The position numbers and the translations under genes were made by a program. This document shows positions 13,545-23,936 of a stretch of 64,000 nucleotides of DNA, one piece after another; positions within the stretch are counted from its first letter, which is position 1, and each line of letters begins with the position of its first letter. This DNA is from Tetmemena sp. SeJ-2015 (taxonomy: Eukaryota; Ciliophora; Spirotrichea; Sporadotrichida; Oxytrichidae): contig JAJKFJ010020673.1 in assembly GCA_027382625.1 (NCBI GenBank), positions 156,637 to 220,636 of the forward strand. The letters run 5' to 3'. The notes under the pieces were generated by a model. It was not told the origin of the DNA. It ran no database searches and saw only the letters and a program-made list of their open reading frames with translations.

Positions 13545-14417
13545 ATGACGAGAGACTATCAGAAGCTACAAGAACTCTCGATTATTTCAGAGAATGTGGC
13601 TTTTATTGACGGAGGGAACGTTATCTTGAAGTAACTCACTAATCTGAGGAAGCTAGATCTCTCTTTCAACAAGCTAACCAAGATTATGAAAGCAAAAAAT
13701 ACAATATATATTTTGAAGATTGATAATTTGGACACTTTGAAAGAACTTAGAGAGCTAAATTTAAGCTACAATAAGATAGAATAGATTGATGGTTGAATAA
13801 GCTTCCAAACTTAAGAATACTAGTGCTCGACCACAACAAAATTTAACCTGATTCGTACTATTAAATTAAGCAGTTGGAAAATCTGAGAAACTTGAGAAAG
13901 CTTGAAGCTTTGTAAGTAACTGGAAACTTACTTGAAGACTTATACATCTATCGGAGGCTAAACTGAACCTATGATAGAGCTAAAAGAAATATAAGCAGCA
14001 AGGAATAAGATCAAAGTACTTAGACAGCTACAACACTTCCCTAATGTAAGTTATAATTGACACACATGCATGTGCTAATGATTTCTATAGATTGAAGAAA
14101 TAAACCTGAGCGGGAATCCAATAACATCAATTCCTCAAGAAGCCTTTACAAATTGCACGAAGCTATAAAATCTTCAAGTTGATGAAATTCAACTTAAATA
14201 TCCTGATCAAGATTTGATGTTCTTGGCAAGTACTCCAGGGCTATATGTAGGTTTGAATTATAGTAACGAATTTAGAGATTTTCAATGAACAAAGTTTTCA
14301 AGGATATGCAAACCATAGAATCTTTTGTTGACTTGCCTGAACTTGAATACTTAAGTCTACAGAATAATGGAGTCATTTCAATTCTTGGAATCGAAGAAAA
14401 GTTTCCAAATTTAACTG
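13545..14417 (+). CDS. Scrambled LRR gene, block 1 (N-terminal part)
   Basis: The frame from ATG 13545 (MTRDYQKLQELSIISENVAF) gives consecutive leucine-rich repeats: LTNLRKLDLSFNKLTKI, LKELRELNLSYNKIEQIDG, LPNLRILVLDHNKIQPDSYY, FPNIEEINLSGNPITSIP and LPELEYLSLQNNGVISILG, ending with EEKFPNLT. A 45-nt GT-AG intron removes 14045-14090. At 14408-14417 the LRR frame stops abruptly mid-repeat at AATTTAACTG, and the continuation is the block starting at 2119. Two single-base phase slips (at GGTTGAATAAG near 13795 and near 13960) interrupt the repeats. LRR proteins are protein-binding scaffolds; the partner is unknown. Confidence 0.75.
14408..14417 (+). other. Pointer AATTTAACTG, tail of LRR block 1
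   Basis: Exact 10-bp counterpart of 2119-2128. Upstream is LRR coding sequence (EEKFPNL); downstream is A+T-rich DNA with no LRR. Confidence 0.8.
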
Positions 14418-14508
14418 AAAATATTTACTAAGTACTAAGTAGGTATGAATATTTTGTAAATCATAGAATTAAATTCAAAGATGAAATGAAAAGAATTCAA
14501 ATAGAAGG

Positions 14509-16261
14509 TCAAGATTTTATCTCTGAGGAAGTGGATTGATCCCTCTTCACAATTTCGCAAATCTGAGTGACAAAATTTTCCTTCCACTTCAAACCGTTTA
14601 GAATACTGTCCACAAACTTTTACTTCTAAAGCTCTAAAAAGGTTTAAACAAATATGAAGACTTACTGAGGTCATTCTCATTTTTCTCTCTAACTTGCTTA
14701 AAATGATTTTCAAGCCTAGTGAGACATTCATTCTCTTCCGCAAAAAGAGAATCAGAGGAAGTTTCTGCTTCTTATCTGGAAAGAGAAAGTTGAGATCTCA
14801 TAGACTCAAGAGATTTCTGGATTTGAGTTAAAGCCAAAACAGTTTTTGATTCCTCCTTTTAGAACCTTTGAACTCTATTGAATTCACTCAAAACTCTGCC
14901 TTAATCAGATTTCTTCTCAAACTATCTCTGCTGGAGGTCCTGAGAAGTCTAAAATTGATTTGAGTTCGTCTTCAAAGAGCCCAAATATTTTTTATAGTAT
15001 AATATTCTAAAATTAAATCTGCCTGTGCTGAAGAAGAGTTTCTCAAATTATGAGAGCTTCCTGTATTAGAAAGATTGGCCACTCTTGACCTTTCTTGCTT
15101 CTGATGATTAACTTGCATATCATCTTATTTGCTGGATGCCTGAGATGAGAGAAGTTAAGATATAGAAAACTCGCTAGAAACCTAATTAGCTTGTGTGCCA
15201 CCTATTTTCTAGTTCAAATTTTTGAGCTAATGAGGATTCTAAGGAGCTTTTTTGTGATTCTTTTGATCAGCAAAATGAGAGTAGGATTGATCAAAAGTGT
15301 GCTAAGTCTCCTCAAAATTTTGATCGAAATCAAATGCAGTGATCTCCTCAAATCTTCTCTTCTTTGTCCTAAAGCACTTTACAATTCAAATGAAATTTAC
15401 TCTCTTGAAGTTCTCAACTTCTCCTTGAGGCTTCTAGGCTTCTTGCTGTTGGGGAAGATCTTAAGAATCACCACCCAGCGACAAATTCTCCAACTAGGTC
15501 ATATTGAACTCAAATTCATGATCTGAGATAGCAATGAGCAGAGCCCTTGGTTGATCTTCTCTGCTCAACAATGCTACTCTTTGAATTTTGCATGCCTTAC
15601 ATTGCTGGGCCTCTCATGGAGTTCTAATCATAAAAATCATGAATTAAAGTTCTTAGAAGATTGAAGATCTTAGAAACTAGACGGCTTCTAGTTTTAAGGA
15701 GCTGCTCTCTAGTTGCTAGAAAGTTACTAGCCGCTTGTTTAAGGCTACGCTTGATGAGGTAAAGTTGAGTTTGTATCTCTCTGAGATTTCATATAGCTCT
15801 AGTATCCAGGTTGATAGGAACGATCTTTTGGAGATTATCTGTCAGCAGTAGTCTGTACTTTCTTAGGTGGCTAGAAGGTAGTTGAGGAAGTCTTTTTAGC
15901 AAGAGAAGTAGATTCCTTGGAAAGAGACTGAATGTGCTAGTAGAAGAGATTACTACCTTCCTCAGAGTACTTCTAACTGAAGTCTTCATCATTTTCCTCC
16001 TTGATAGAGAAGAGCTGGTTTGAGTAGTTTGGGTTGTAGTAGCTCTCCTGATTGTAGCCGCTGTAGTTGGTGGGGTAGTTGTACTGATTAGAGTTTGAGC
16101 TAGCTGTGTTCTTGTTGAGCATGTGAACATTGCTAGGAATGGTAGGCTTGGCATCTCTGCTGGCCGAAGAATCACGAGATCTAAAATTAATCGTAATTTA
16201 AAGGGGAGACTTACGACTCGGATCTTGCACCTGAGTTTGTTCTAGTAGACTTGTTGTTCAT
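14509..16261 (-). CDS. S/N/Q-rich protein with C-terminal coiled coil
   Basis: Starts at ATG 16261 (MNNKSTRTNSGARSES), with a GT-AG intron of about 34 nt near 16180-16213, then an N/S/Y/Q-rich low-complexity region (NYPTNYSGYNQESYYNPNYS). The second half is more helical: SQDLQQRQFEKKSDQGRVLS, LALTQIQKSLESMRSQLSLS, EENECLTRLENHFKQVREKN, ending FVTQICEIVKRDQSTSSEIK before TGA at 14509. Phase changes near 15620, 15520 and 15370 point to IESs or indels. No enzyme domain is visible; a structural or scaffold role is inferred. It ends only about 90 bp from the tail of LRR block 1 on the other strand. Confidence 0.6.
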
Positions 16262-16425
16262 TGAAATGATAATAATTTTCTTAAATGCTTTTTAATTGAA
16301 TGATTTATAAAGAGGATATTTATTTCTAACATTAGAGACTCCCATTGCTAAAAATAAGTGTTGGTTTTTCATATTGTGTAGAATAATAATTTAAATAGCA
16401 GAAGAATTAAGCTAATAATCTCAAA

Positions 16426-17488
16426 ATGGATTATACACAACTTTAAGATAATGATGTCTCTGAGTCTAGAAATGAGTTCAACCCCACTCAACCAATTAAC
16501 TCCTTCATTAACTAAAATATGTAAGACAAACTCCTCACTCAATATTTATAGATTTGAATAAAATAACTAAGAAAGCTAAGAGGAAATAAAAGAAGTCACC
16601 TCACCAGAAATAAATAGCCATCCCCAATAGAGGATCCATTTTATATTCTATCAATAAATAGAATTAGAATTTATAAGATGATTATTCAAAGAGCAATAAG
16701 TTTTATAAATGAAGTTGTTATGATTTTGGGTTTGAAGAAAATGCATCGTCATAATCTCGTGGTTAAAACAATACTTCTAATAAACAAGCAGCCGGAGCAA
16801 ATTCAAGCTAAAATTAGGCCCCTCCTAGCCAGGTTCCAATTAAATGCGCTTTGAATGCAACATTGCTTGGATTTGGCAAATGAGCCTGTGGTCTCTCGCT
16901 GTGGCCATCTCTACTGCTGGCCTTGCATTTATTAGTGGATTAATCAGCCCAAGGAAACTTTACTTTGTCCCGTTTGCAAAAGTGGAATCTCTCAAGAGAC
17001 CATGGTTCCAATTTACACCAAAGGAAACAATGAAGATCCAAGGTAATTACAACGGAGGAATTTGTTTATCACTATACTATAGGTAGAATACCGCTATAAA
17101 AATATTATCATATTTTAAGAAGTAAAGTCAGGAAATTCCTAAAAGGCCAGCTGGATAGAGGCAAGGCCCTGTTCCCAATTAAAATTTTGCTTAAGGTGGA
17201 GGTCTATTTGGGAACAATAATCAAGGAAGTGGGTTTGTGATGGGTTTGGGTATTTTCCCAGCGCTTTTTACACTTAACTTCACCTGGGATGATATCTTTG
17301 GACCGAACGCACATGCTTAACTTATCTAAGTTAGTATTTACAATTTTTATGGAAGGCCAGCAGGAGCAAATGCAGGAAATAACGAGGAAAGTCGAGAGCA
17401 GTAAGTTTAGAGGCTGCTACTTATTTTCATGTTCTTCATGTTCATGAGTTTCGTGTTCTTTGGCGGCGACGTGTTTTTAACATTTTGA
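16426..17488 (+). CDS. RNF5/RNF185/RMA1-type ER-membrane RING E3 ligase
   Basis: After a Q/N-rich N-terminus (MDYTQLQDNDVSESRNEF) comes a C3HC4 RING: FECNI, then LDLANEPVVSRCGHLYCWPC, IYQWINQPKETLLCPVCKSG, ISQETMVPIYTKGNNEDPR. A GT-AG intron follows near 17042-17081. The C-terminal part (RPAGQRQGPVPNQN, then NFTWDDIFG) leads to a hydrophobic anchor, LLLIFMFFMFMSFVFFGGDV, before TGA 17486-17488. This order is that of the RNF5/RNF185 family, which ubiquitinates ER proteins for degradation. The second RING cysteine is lost by a one-base deletion (ATTGCTTGG where a TGC codon is expected, near 16863), and another phase slip lies just upstream, so the locus is either misassembled or decayed. A short intron near 16510-16540 is likely. 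Confidence 0.8.
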
Positions 17489-17848
17489 GCTCGCACCCAT
17501 CCAAAATGCACACGAGCACTTGGAAACTTGTGTAAAGTAACTACTCTAATAATATTAAAATAGAAAGCTCTCTCTCGGATCAAATATATTTAAAACCATA
17601 AATAGAAATAGATATAAGCTTCTTTATGAAAGTTACTAAATAAACACTTATCTCGTTCTCTGTCTACTCTTTTTTATTTCAAAAGTGAGCAGCTATAATC
17701 ATATTGTTGCTATATATCAAATACAAATATTTTGAGGATTTGCCAAATCTTTCTTTATCATTATCCACCTCGCATATACAAATATATAATGCACTATTGA
17801 TAGTTTAGTGGCTGTTAGGTGTCAAGTTAAAAATTATTTTGAATTAAA

Positions 17849-18763
17849 ATGACAGAATCTAATTACCTCAGTCCAATTATTCAACATCATACCAAAAACT
17901 ACCATAATGAGAACCAATTCTAAAATAAGAATCCTATCTAAAACCCTTTGCTGAAATCCCAGTCTCAATAATCGTCAGTACCTTTCTCAAACGTGACAAA
18001 CCTGTCTCAAAAGCATTTGGCTACTGCTTTGAACTAAGTGAGTGCGAAAAACTCAACACTCTTCAGTTTAACTCCCTCTCTGTCATGCAGCAGTACTCCT
18101 GCACTTAATTCCAAAGAGCAAAGTTAAGCTTTCAAACCCATTCCCTATTCCCACCAATCAACCTCAGCCTTCATGATAAATCAAGCCTCCAAACTGCTCC
18201 TACCCACTAACTCACCCAAGTCACAGTCCACTTAAATATCAAACTCTATTTCAACAAACGCACTTCCTGCTTCTATATATTCATTTTGATGAAGATTTTA
18301 ATTTCTCAGTCTCATAACTAGATTGACTAATTCAGAGACAATTTGGAGACTATCAGATCTCAGGAAAATCAAAAAGGAGAAGAGCATCTTCTATATTCAC
18401 CTACCCATCATAATCTTTAAACTTAAAATGGATTAAGTGTTTTATCTTGCTAAGGAATCACTGAGTGAAGAGCAGGTGGAGCATATAAAGTCTCAGATAA
18501 AGATTGCTTACGAATAAATTGGAAATATTCAGGCCAAGAGGGAAAAGTATTTACAAAGGCACAAAGACAAAAGTGTAAAGGCACAGCACACTCATAAGAT
18601 GATTAGTGACGAACTACTTTAAATAGAGCAATAACTCAAACAGAGATAAGTAGTTTACAAGTCAAACAATCATATATAAAAATATATAATTAACTAAAAT
18701 TATTAAATTAAACCGATAGAGTATTACCCCTTCTAATTATGCACGGAGTTACGAACGAGGTGA
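17849..18763 (+). CDS. S/N-rich protein with coiled coil
   Basis: ATG 17849 opens a T/S/N/Q-rich frame (MTESNYLSPIIQHHTKNYHN) of about 145 codons to an in-frame TGA pair near 18285. The same phase resumes with a clear coiled coil from about 18428 (DQVFYLAKESLSEEQVEHIK, KREKYLQRHKDKSVKAQ, ELLQIEQQLKQRQVVYK). The intervening 140 bp contains either an IES/intron or compensating indels. The frame reaches TGA at 18761-18763 but its last 100 bases are A+T-rich and overlap the next ORF, so the real end is probably earlier. Function unknown. Confidence 0.5.
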
Positions 18764-19524
18764 GAAAAGTCGCGTGGAAGTGGATCCAGATGCTCAAACA
18801 GCGCCTTGGGCAAATCTAGGAGTCTACTTAAGGACTTACAGGCTATCTAATCTTTCTTATGCACAGGAGAAGAACCCCTGAGCTCAGGGGCGCCATGGAA
18901 TTCTTCTTCCCTATGGTTGCCAAAAACTTGGGAAAGTACAGGGCCATGATCCAAAGATGGTCCAGGCAAGCACCTAAAAGCCGTAATCCCCTCTACACTG
19001 ATGATGAGCAAGAAGGAGAAGACGAAGATTAACGTCGCAATCCTGTCAGGACGGTCTTTATTCCCTACAGACCGAAACCTTTCGTGGGTTTAAACGCTAA
19101 CTACAAACCCGCTCAGCCAGTTCATTAAGAGTCAGTCAACCTCATATTGGGTAGTGGGAATCAACCCCCTATTTAATACTAATCCTATTTGGGTATTTAA
19201 TAGGAAAACCTCGATCAAGACCTTAATGACGTATTTGATTAATAGGATGACGCACGAACATTTAATCAAATTAATAATAATAATTTTGATTAAAATAATA
19301 ATCAATCAAATATGGTGGACAGCAAGAAGTGGTTCAAATAATAACAACTACAAGCTACTACTAAGTACTAAATGAAGGTTAGAACGATCATCCATAACAG
19401 TGTGATGTTTGATTAGTTTAGTTACTTATCTGAGTCAGTGTCCTAGACGAGTGCTATGAGTGGTCGAAGACACCTTGGTTCCTCAGAAGATCAAAGACAT
19501 CTCAACCCCAAGCCTCCAACTTGA
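18739..19524 (+). CDS. GC-rich 261-residue ORF, unknown
   Basis: One uninterrupted frame from ATG 18739 to TGA 19522-19524 using UAA/UAG as Gln. Base composition and codon third positions are clearly more GC-rich than the flanks. The N-terminus is basic and hydrophobic (MHGVTNEVRKVAWKWIQMLK, FLMHRRRTPELRGAMEFFFP), followed by an acidic patch (YTDDEQEGEDEDQ), a P/N/Q-rich middle (NYKPAQPVHQ), a stretch of N, D and Q (NQINNNNFDQNNNQSN), and an S/R-rich tail. I recognise no family. Its 3' flank carries two stable hairpins. It could be a strongly expressed host gene or the cargo of a mobile element; no terminal repeats were found around it. Confidence 0.55.
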
Positions 19525-19541
19525 GTGAGTTGATTAACACG

Positions 19542-19604
19542 GAGGACTTCGGTCCTCTTAAGTTTAACATATAACACGCAAGACGCTAGTTCGTCTAAAA
19601 TGCG
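19542..19604 (+). other. Tandem hairpins downstream of the GC-rich ORF
   Basis: A perfect 6-bp stem GAGGAC/GTCCTC closes a TTCG loop (19542-19557), the very stable cUUCGg tetraloop. It is followed by nested stems AGACG/CGTCT (19581-19596) and CGCA/TGCG (19577-19604). It could be a 3'-UTR structure or part of a small RNA. Confidence 0.55.
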
Positions 19605-19632
19605 TTGTTATTATTATTATTATTATTATTAT
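19604..19632. repeat. ATT-trinucleotide microsatellite
   Basis: About eight consecutive TTA/ATT units, followed by very A+T-rich DNA to 19896 in which I see nothing else. Confidence 0.8.
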
Positions 19633-19896
19633 ATAAAAATATATTCTATTTTTTTATTTCAATATATTTTAATGTTATATTAATGCTAAAAAGTATTTTC
19701 CGTTTGTCTTTTCATTTTTTAAAGTGAAATTATTTTTTTAAAAAATTAAATGGATATGAGTTTTAGAATATGTAAAATAATTTATTGTAGCAAATGAGAG
19801 TATATTAATTTATATTTTAAAAATTATACCATAATGTTTAAATTTGATTTTCAATTGCTTAATTAATTGTTATGTGTGTGTGTTAATGATCGTTTG

Positions 19897-21621
19897 ATGA
19901 AGCTGAAAGAAGAGAAAAGACAGAGGATACTGCAGTACATTTAAGAGATTGAGCAAGCTAGAGACCTTTAATCAGATTTTGAACTCAAGGCTGAATAGTT
20001 GGAGCTGCTAATGAGAGATATTCTGTCAGAAACTGACATCAAGGGAAGATATCTTTCAAGAGTCAAGCAGATCGAACATTGCAACAACAACCTTCACCAA
20101 ATTGATTGCGAAGTCTCTGAAATTGAGAAGCGCAGAGAACTGGAAGGGGAGTGGGAGATGATGATCGCAGAGGATATTTCTTCTTAGAAAATGAGATAGC
20201 AGGAGATTAGGAGACTCATGGATTGGAAACAAGAAAAGGTGCAAGTCTTAGAAACTAAAATGGCCAAGTCTTAAAATTGCAAAGTGAAGCTCCAACATAG
20301 AGTGGACATATAAAAGGAAACTCAAGCCATCATAGATTTGGAAGAAGTATCGAATCGCCATAGTGAGGAGCACATTCCATAATATTTATTCACTTAATAT
20401 CATATAGATTTAAAACTGAAAACTATCAGAATGTTAAAAAGAAGAATGCGAAATATAAGTCATACAAATTTTGAAAATAATATCTTATAAAAATTCTATT
20501 GTTCACTAAAACCTATTTTAAAAGTGTAAATTAATTTAAGTCTAAACAATTTGTATCCATTTTTTATCAAAAGAATTCGAATGATAAATTTAAATTTATT
20601 ATAATTGAGAGAGCAATTAGATAGAGTTATAAGACAACTGGAGCAAGATGACACCACTCTCTTATAATTGCTTTCTAGCAAAGAATCCTTACTTAATGAA
20701 ATAAAGCAACTATATTCTTAGAGCGATATGTACCAATCTACAAGATCCCAAGATAAATAAATAATATTTTTAAGACGTTAACTAGGCTGATTAGGATTAG
20801 AAACTATTGACAGAAGAGGAAGATCATAAGCGAGTGGCTCTACTTAATGTGAATCGAGACTAATTCAAATTCAAGGCTACTGAAATATAGATTAAAGTCA
20901 ACTAGTTACAACAAAGAATAGAAGATTAATTATTTAATGATAATTTTGCTTAGATTTGGACTAAGAAATCGAGAAAATAGATCTCAACATCTCAGAGGCT
21001 GAATTGGCTCACAAGGATGAAACATTCTAATTTTACGAAAGAAAACTCCAAGTCCAAAAATATCAAGAGTAGTTGGAAACTAAAGTCAAGCCTTCTTTGG
21101 TTGAATTGGATTAGAAGATCTAACTATCTTCTAATGGAATCTTGTAGATGAAGAACAAGCTTATTCTAATATTTTTTCTTATAAACTCTTTTATTCACTT
21201 GTAAAGCATTCTAAATCAAGGTTCAAGCATATAGGATTATCTGCTCATGTCAAATCTATAATTTTAAGCTTTGACTAATGGAAGTCAAAATTTCATAGAT
21301 TTCGAATACCTAAACAAAGACTATGAAACTGAGACTAGAATTCAAATAGAAGAAAAAGAATGCCTTCAAAATATTGGATAGCTATGGTAATAGAAGAGAC
21401 TTTCTTCTGGTTAAATTGGCACTACTAACATCAAAGATGAAGGGGCAAAACAAATTGATGAAAGAGAAGAATATAAAGATAATCAATAGTTAAATAAATT
21501 AATTTCTTTTATTAAATAGGACAAATTAAATTATCAGAGTAGCATACATCTGGCCTAAATTTATTTAATAAAAATGGAGAGAGTTGAGTTGACGAATAGT
21601 GATCTCAAAGGATTAAATTGA
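19897..21621 (+). CDS. Long coiled-coil protein
   Basis: From ATG 19897 the frame reads MKLKEEKRQRILQYIQEIEQ and stays helical and charged for most of its length (QLEQDDTTLLQLLSSKES, EEDHKRVALLNVNRDQF, VQKYQEQLETKVKPSLVELD, EEKECLQNIGQLWQQKRL) to TGA 21619-21621. The first frame is open for roughly 300 codons with no TGA. Phase changes near 20790, 20950 and 21150-21230 coincide with A+T-rich patches and probably mark IESs or introns. A purely heptad-like protein of this kind suggests a cytoskeletal, basal-body or SMC-like structural component; the family cannot be assigned. Confidence 0.65.
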
Positions 21622-22126
21622 GCATATTGACATTTAGTTAGATCTAAATAAGCTTTTAGATAATTCATCAATCTTTTGAAGGGCTGATAATTTAGAAATT
21701 TCCTGAAAAGATTCATAAGAACTCTCTTCTAAAAAATAGTGGAATTAAATTGCTTAAATAAGTTATAGATTTATTTTACTAAACTAACAAAATACAGGGA
21801 GGAATATTTTCCACTCATTTTATTGACGTGTCAGTGATGTTTTTAAGATTTTTTCGTATTGGTGCAGTGAACTGAACATATGAAAAGAGAGAGAGGGCTA
21901 AAAGCTCATTACTTTCTCCACGAAAGACATAGATTTTATTGTCAGTTTTCATTTTCATAACAAAGATTAGAGTATTTTAACAAATTTTTAGTAGAGTAAA
22001 CCCTTGTAAGATTGTTTAGTTATTTTTAGTGATCATAATTTGCTTAATTCCGCTGACCATTTTAAAAGATAATCAGATCATCCTAAGTCCAGAATAATCA
22101 ATTGACAAATCTAGTCATTTAATTAT
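21622..22126. other. A+T-rich spacer before the Rep element
   Basis: No convincing frame or RNA gene. It separates the coiled-coil gene from the inverted-repeat element. Confidence 0.5.
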
Positions 22127-22337
22127 ATATTCTAAGAATCAGGGAGATAGTCAAAAGTAAAATCAAGATCAATTTGCTCTGATTCCTAATTAAATTCAGT
22201 TAATATTTGATTTCCTGACCACCTGACCAACGGTAAGATAGTAAGAAGTGAAAGGAAAGATTGAAAGATTTATTTCTGACCACCTGACCACTGGTCAGAA
22301 AATCAGGGTTGGGAAAGGTAAAATGGAAAGATTTTAT
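22127..22337 (+). repeat. Left terminal inverted repeat with iterons and hairpin
   Basis: Contains CTGACCA at 22215-22221, 22223-22229, 22276-22282 and 22284-22290, in two pairs with 8-bp spacing. The stem TTTCTGACCA/TGGTCAGAAA (22273-22301) encloses a 9-nt loop. Confidence 0.9.
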
Positions 22338-22469
22338 TACTCTTAATATCTTAATTATAATTCAATTTCCAGAATGTCTCGGACTTATAAGATGCAGATG
22401 AATATTCAGAGGTGGCCAAAGCTAGTACTTCAAGTGAAAGTTATTCATTGAGTAAAATCATTTTCAAAG

Positions 22470-23915
22470 ATGAGCAGAAACAATTCCAAGCTCCGAATTG
22501 GTCAAAGTGAGCGCCATGAGTACTACTTCTACATGCGGACTATGATTGACCCGTGCTAACTCCACGAGATTCTTCAAAGCAAAGTTTCACGCATCATGAA
22601 AACCTTCGACCATGCCTTCGTCATGGAGATAGAGTCAGTGGGGCACATTGTGTTCTCGGTTCATCTCCAGAAAGATAAGTAGGGGGCCACTAAGAACTTC
22701 TTCAAGCAGAAGGACTGTAAAGGATACAAGCTCTTTCGGAGACTGGAGTTCAACGCAGAGCAAATCAGCGTGAAAGAGATCTCAAGGCTGCTAAAGTCCG
22801 ATCTGCAAATCAAGCTGCTGGCAGGTTGCCCCATTCTGTTCTCAAGTATGCTCCGACAAGCTAGACCCGAGCCTTTACTAAGACAGCAGGAGAAGGGCCA
22901 GATCAGCGATGAAAAATCCAGGGACGTGATATCGGCATTCATTCAGGACTTTCGGGGAGGCAATGCGAGGTCTGTCGAGGAGTTTTATTGGCAGCACAAA
23001 GGGAACTCAACGATGCTGAAGAGTATTATCAAGAATTTCACCAACCTCTAGACCACCTGCAGATTGGAGAAGAAAATGCAGCCTTATCTTTACATCCCTG
23101 AGACCGCGTACCAAAGATTGAGGGAGTACTTTGAGATGAACAAAGTTAGCCAATTCCAATTCGAGCCACTCTCTGAGGCATCCCTGGTGGAGACCCAGTA
23201 CCTGGAGGTCGTGGAAAGCCTCTTTGAGGTCATTTTCCGCAAATGCCATAGCAAGATAAACGCAGTGTGGATGTACGGGGAGCCAAATAGAGGAAAGACC
23301 ACACTGCTCACGTACTTGATGCAGATTTTCAGATGAGAGGAGATCAAGCTGGCCGGATATAAATTCGCAGTGGACAACAGTGATTTCCACTTCGAGCCCC
23401 AGCTGGCAATAATAGACGAGGTGAAGCGCAGCATGCTTTTCCAGGCAGACTTGCAGGAGGATCTGAAGCAACTCTTCGAGGGGAATGGGTTCTGCGTGAA
23501 TACGAAGTTCTAGCAGCCTGTGATGAGGAACAAGAACTGCCAGACTATCCTCAGCTCCAACACTCTTCACATCCAGGATCTCAGTGACATTGACTTCAGA
23601 GCCTTCAAAACAAGACTCAAACTGGTAGAATTCACAGAGTCAATGGGCCGAGGCGACGGGACCTTTCCATTCACTGCATTCCAACTCGCAGAGTACTTCT
23701 TGAGAAGATTGGAGGCAGAGCAGAGAGAACAGGAATACACAGTGCCACTCGAAACCGAAACAAATGATCACACCATGAGCGAGGCAAGCTCTCAAAAAGA
23801 CAAGCTGGAGGAGGATGGAGCAAATACAAAAGCAACCTAGACTGAAGAGTATGCTTTCAACTCGCAGTTCTGTACCAAGTAAATTATCCGCACTATCTTG
23901 AGCTATTTGCAGTGA
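22470..23915 (+). CDS. CRESS-like Rep: HUH-type N-terminus plus SF3 helicase, with in-frame UGA
   Basis: One phase runs from ATG 22470 to TGA 23913-23915 with UAA/UAG as Gln. The N-terminal part contains an HxxxxxxHLQ segment (GHIVFSVHLQ) compatible with the metal-binding motif of HUH replication nucleases; a convincing catalytic Tyr motif is not evident. The C-terminal part is a clear superfamily-3 helicase: Walker A GEPNRGKTTLL (about 23278), Walker B LAIIDEV (about 23403) and motif C ILSSN (about 23550). This architecture is that of Rep proteins of CRESS-DNA replicons. An in-frame TGA (23334-23336) sits between Walker A and Walker B. UGA is the stop codon of neighbouring genes, so this copy is probably inactive unless the codon is recoded or misread. 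An open frame in another phase (22370-22511) overlaps the start and may be an N-terminal extension. GC content exceeds that of the flanks. Confidence 0.8.
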
Positions 23916-23936
23916 GTATAGAATTAAGTTTATTTT

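Noticed and set aside
16844..17086. 80-codon ORF starting MRFECNIAWIWQM
   Set aside because: It only catches the first RING residues before the one-base slip; the real RING continues in another phase.
23007..23570. 187-codon minus-strand ORF inside the Rep element
   Set aside because: It is a mirror of the GC-rich Rep frame; only the plus strand has the helicase motifs in order.
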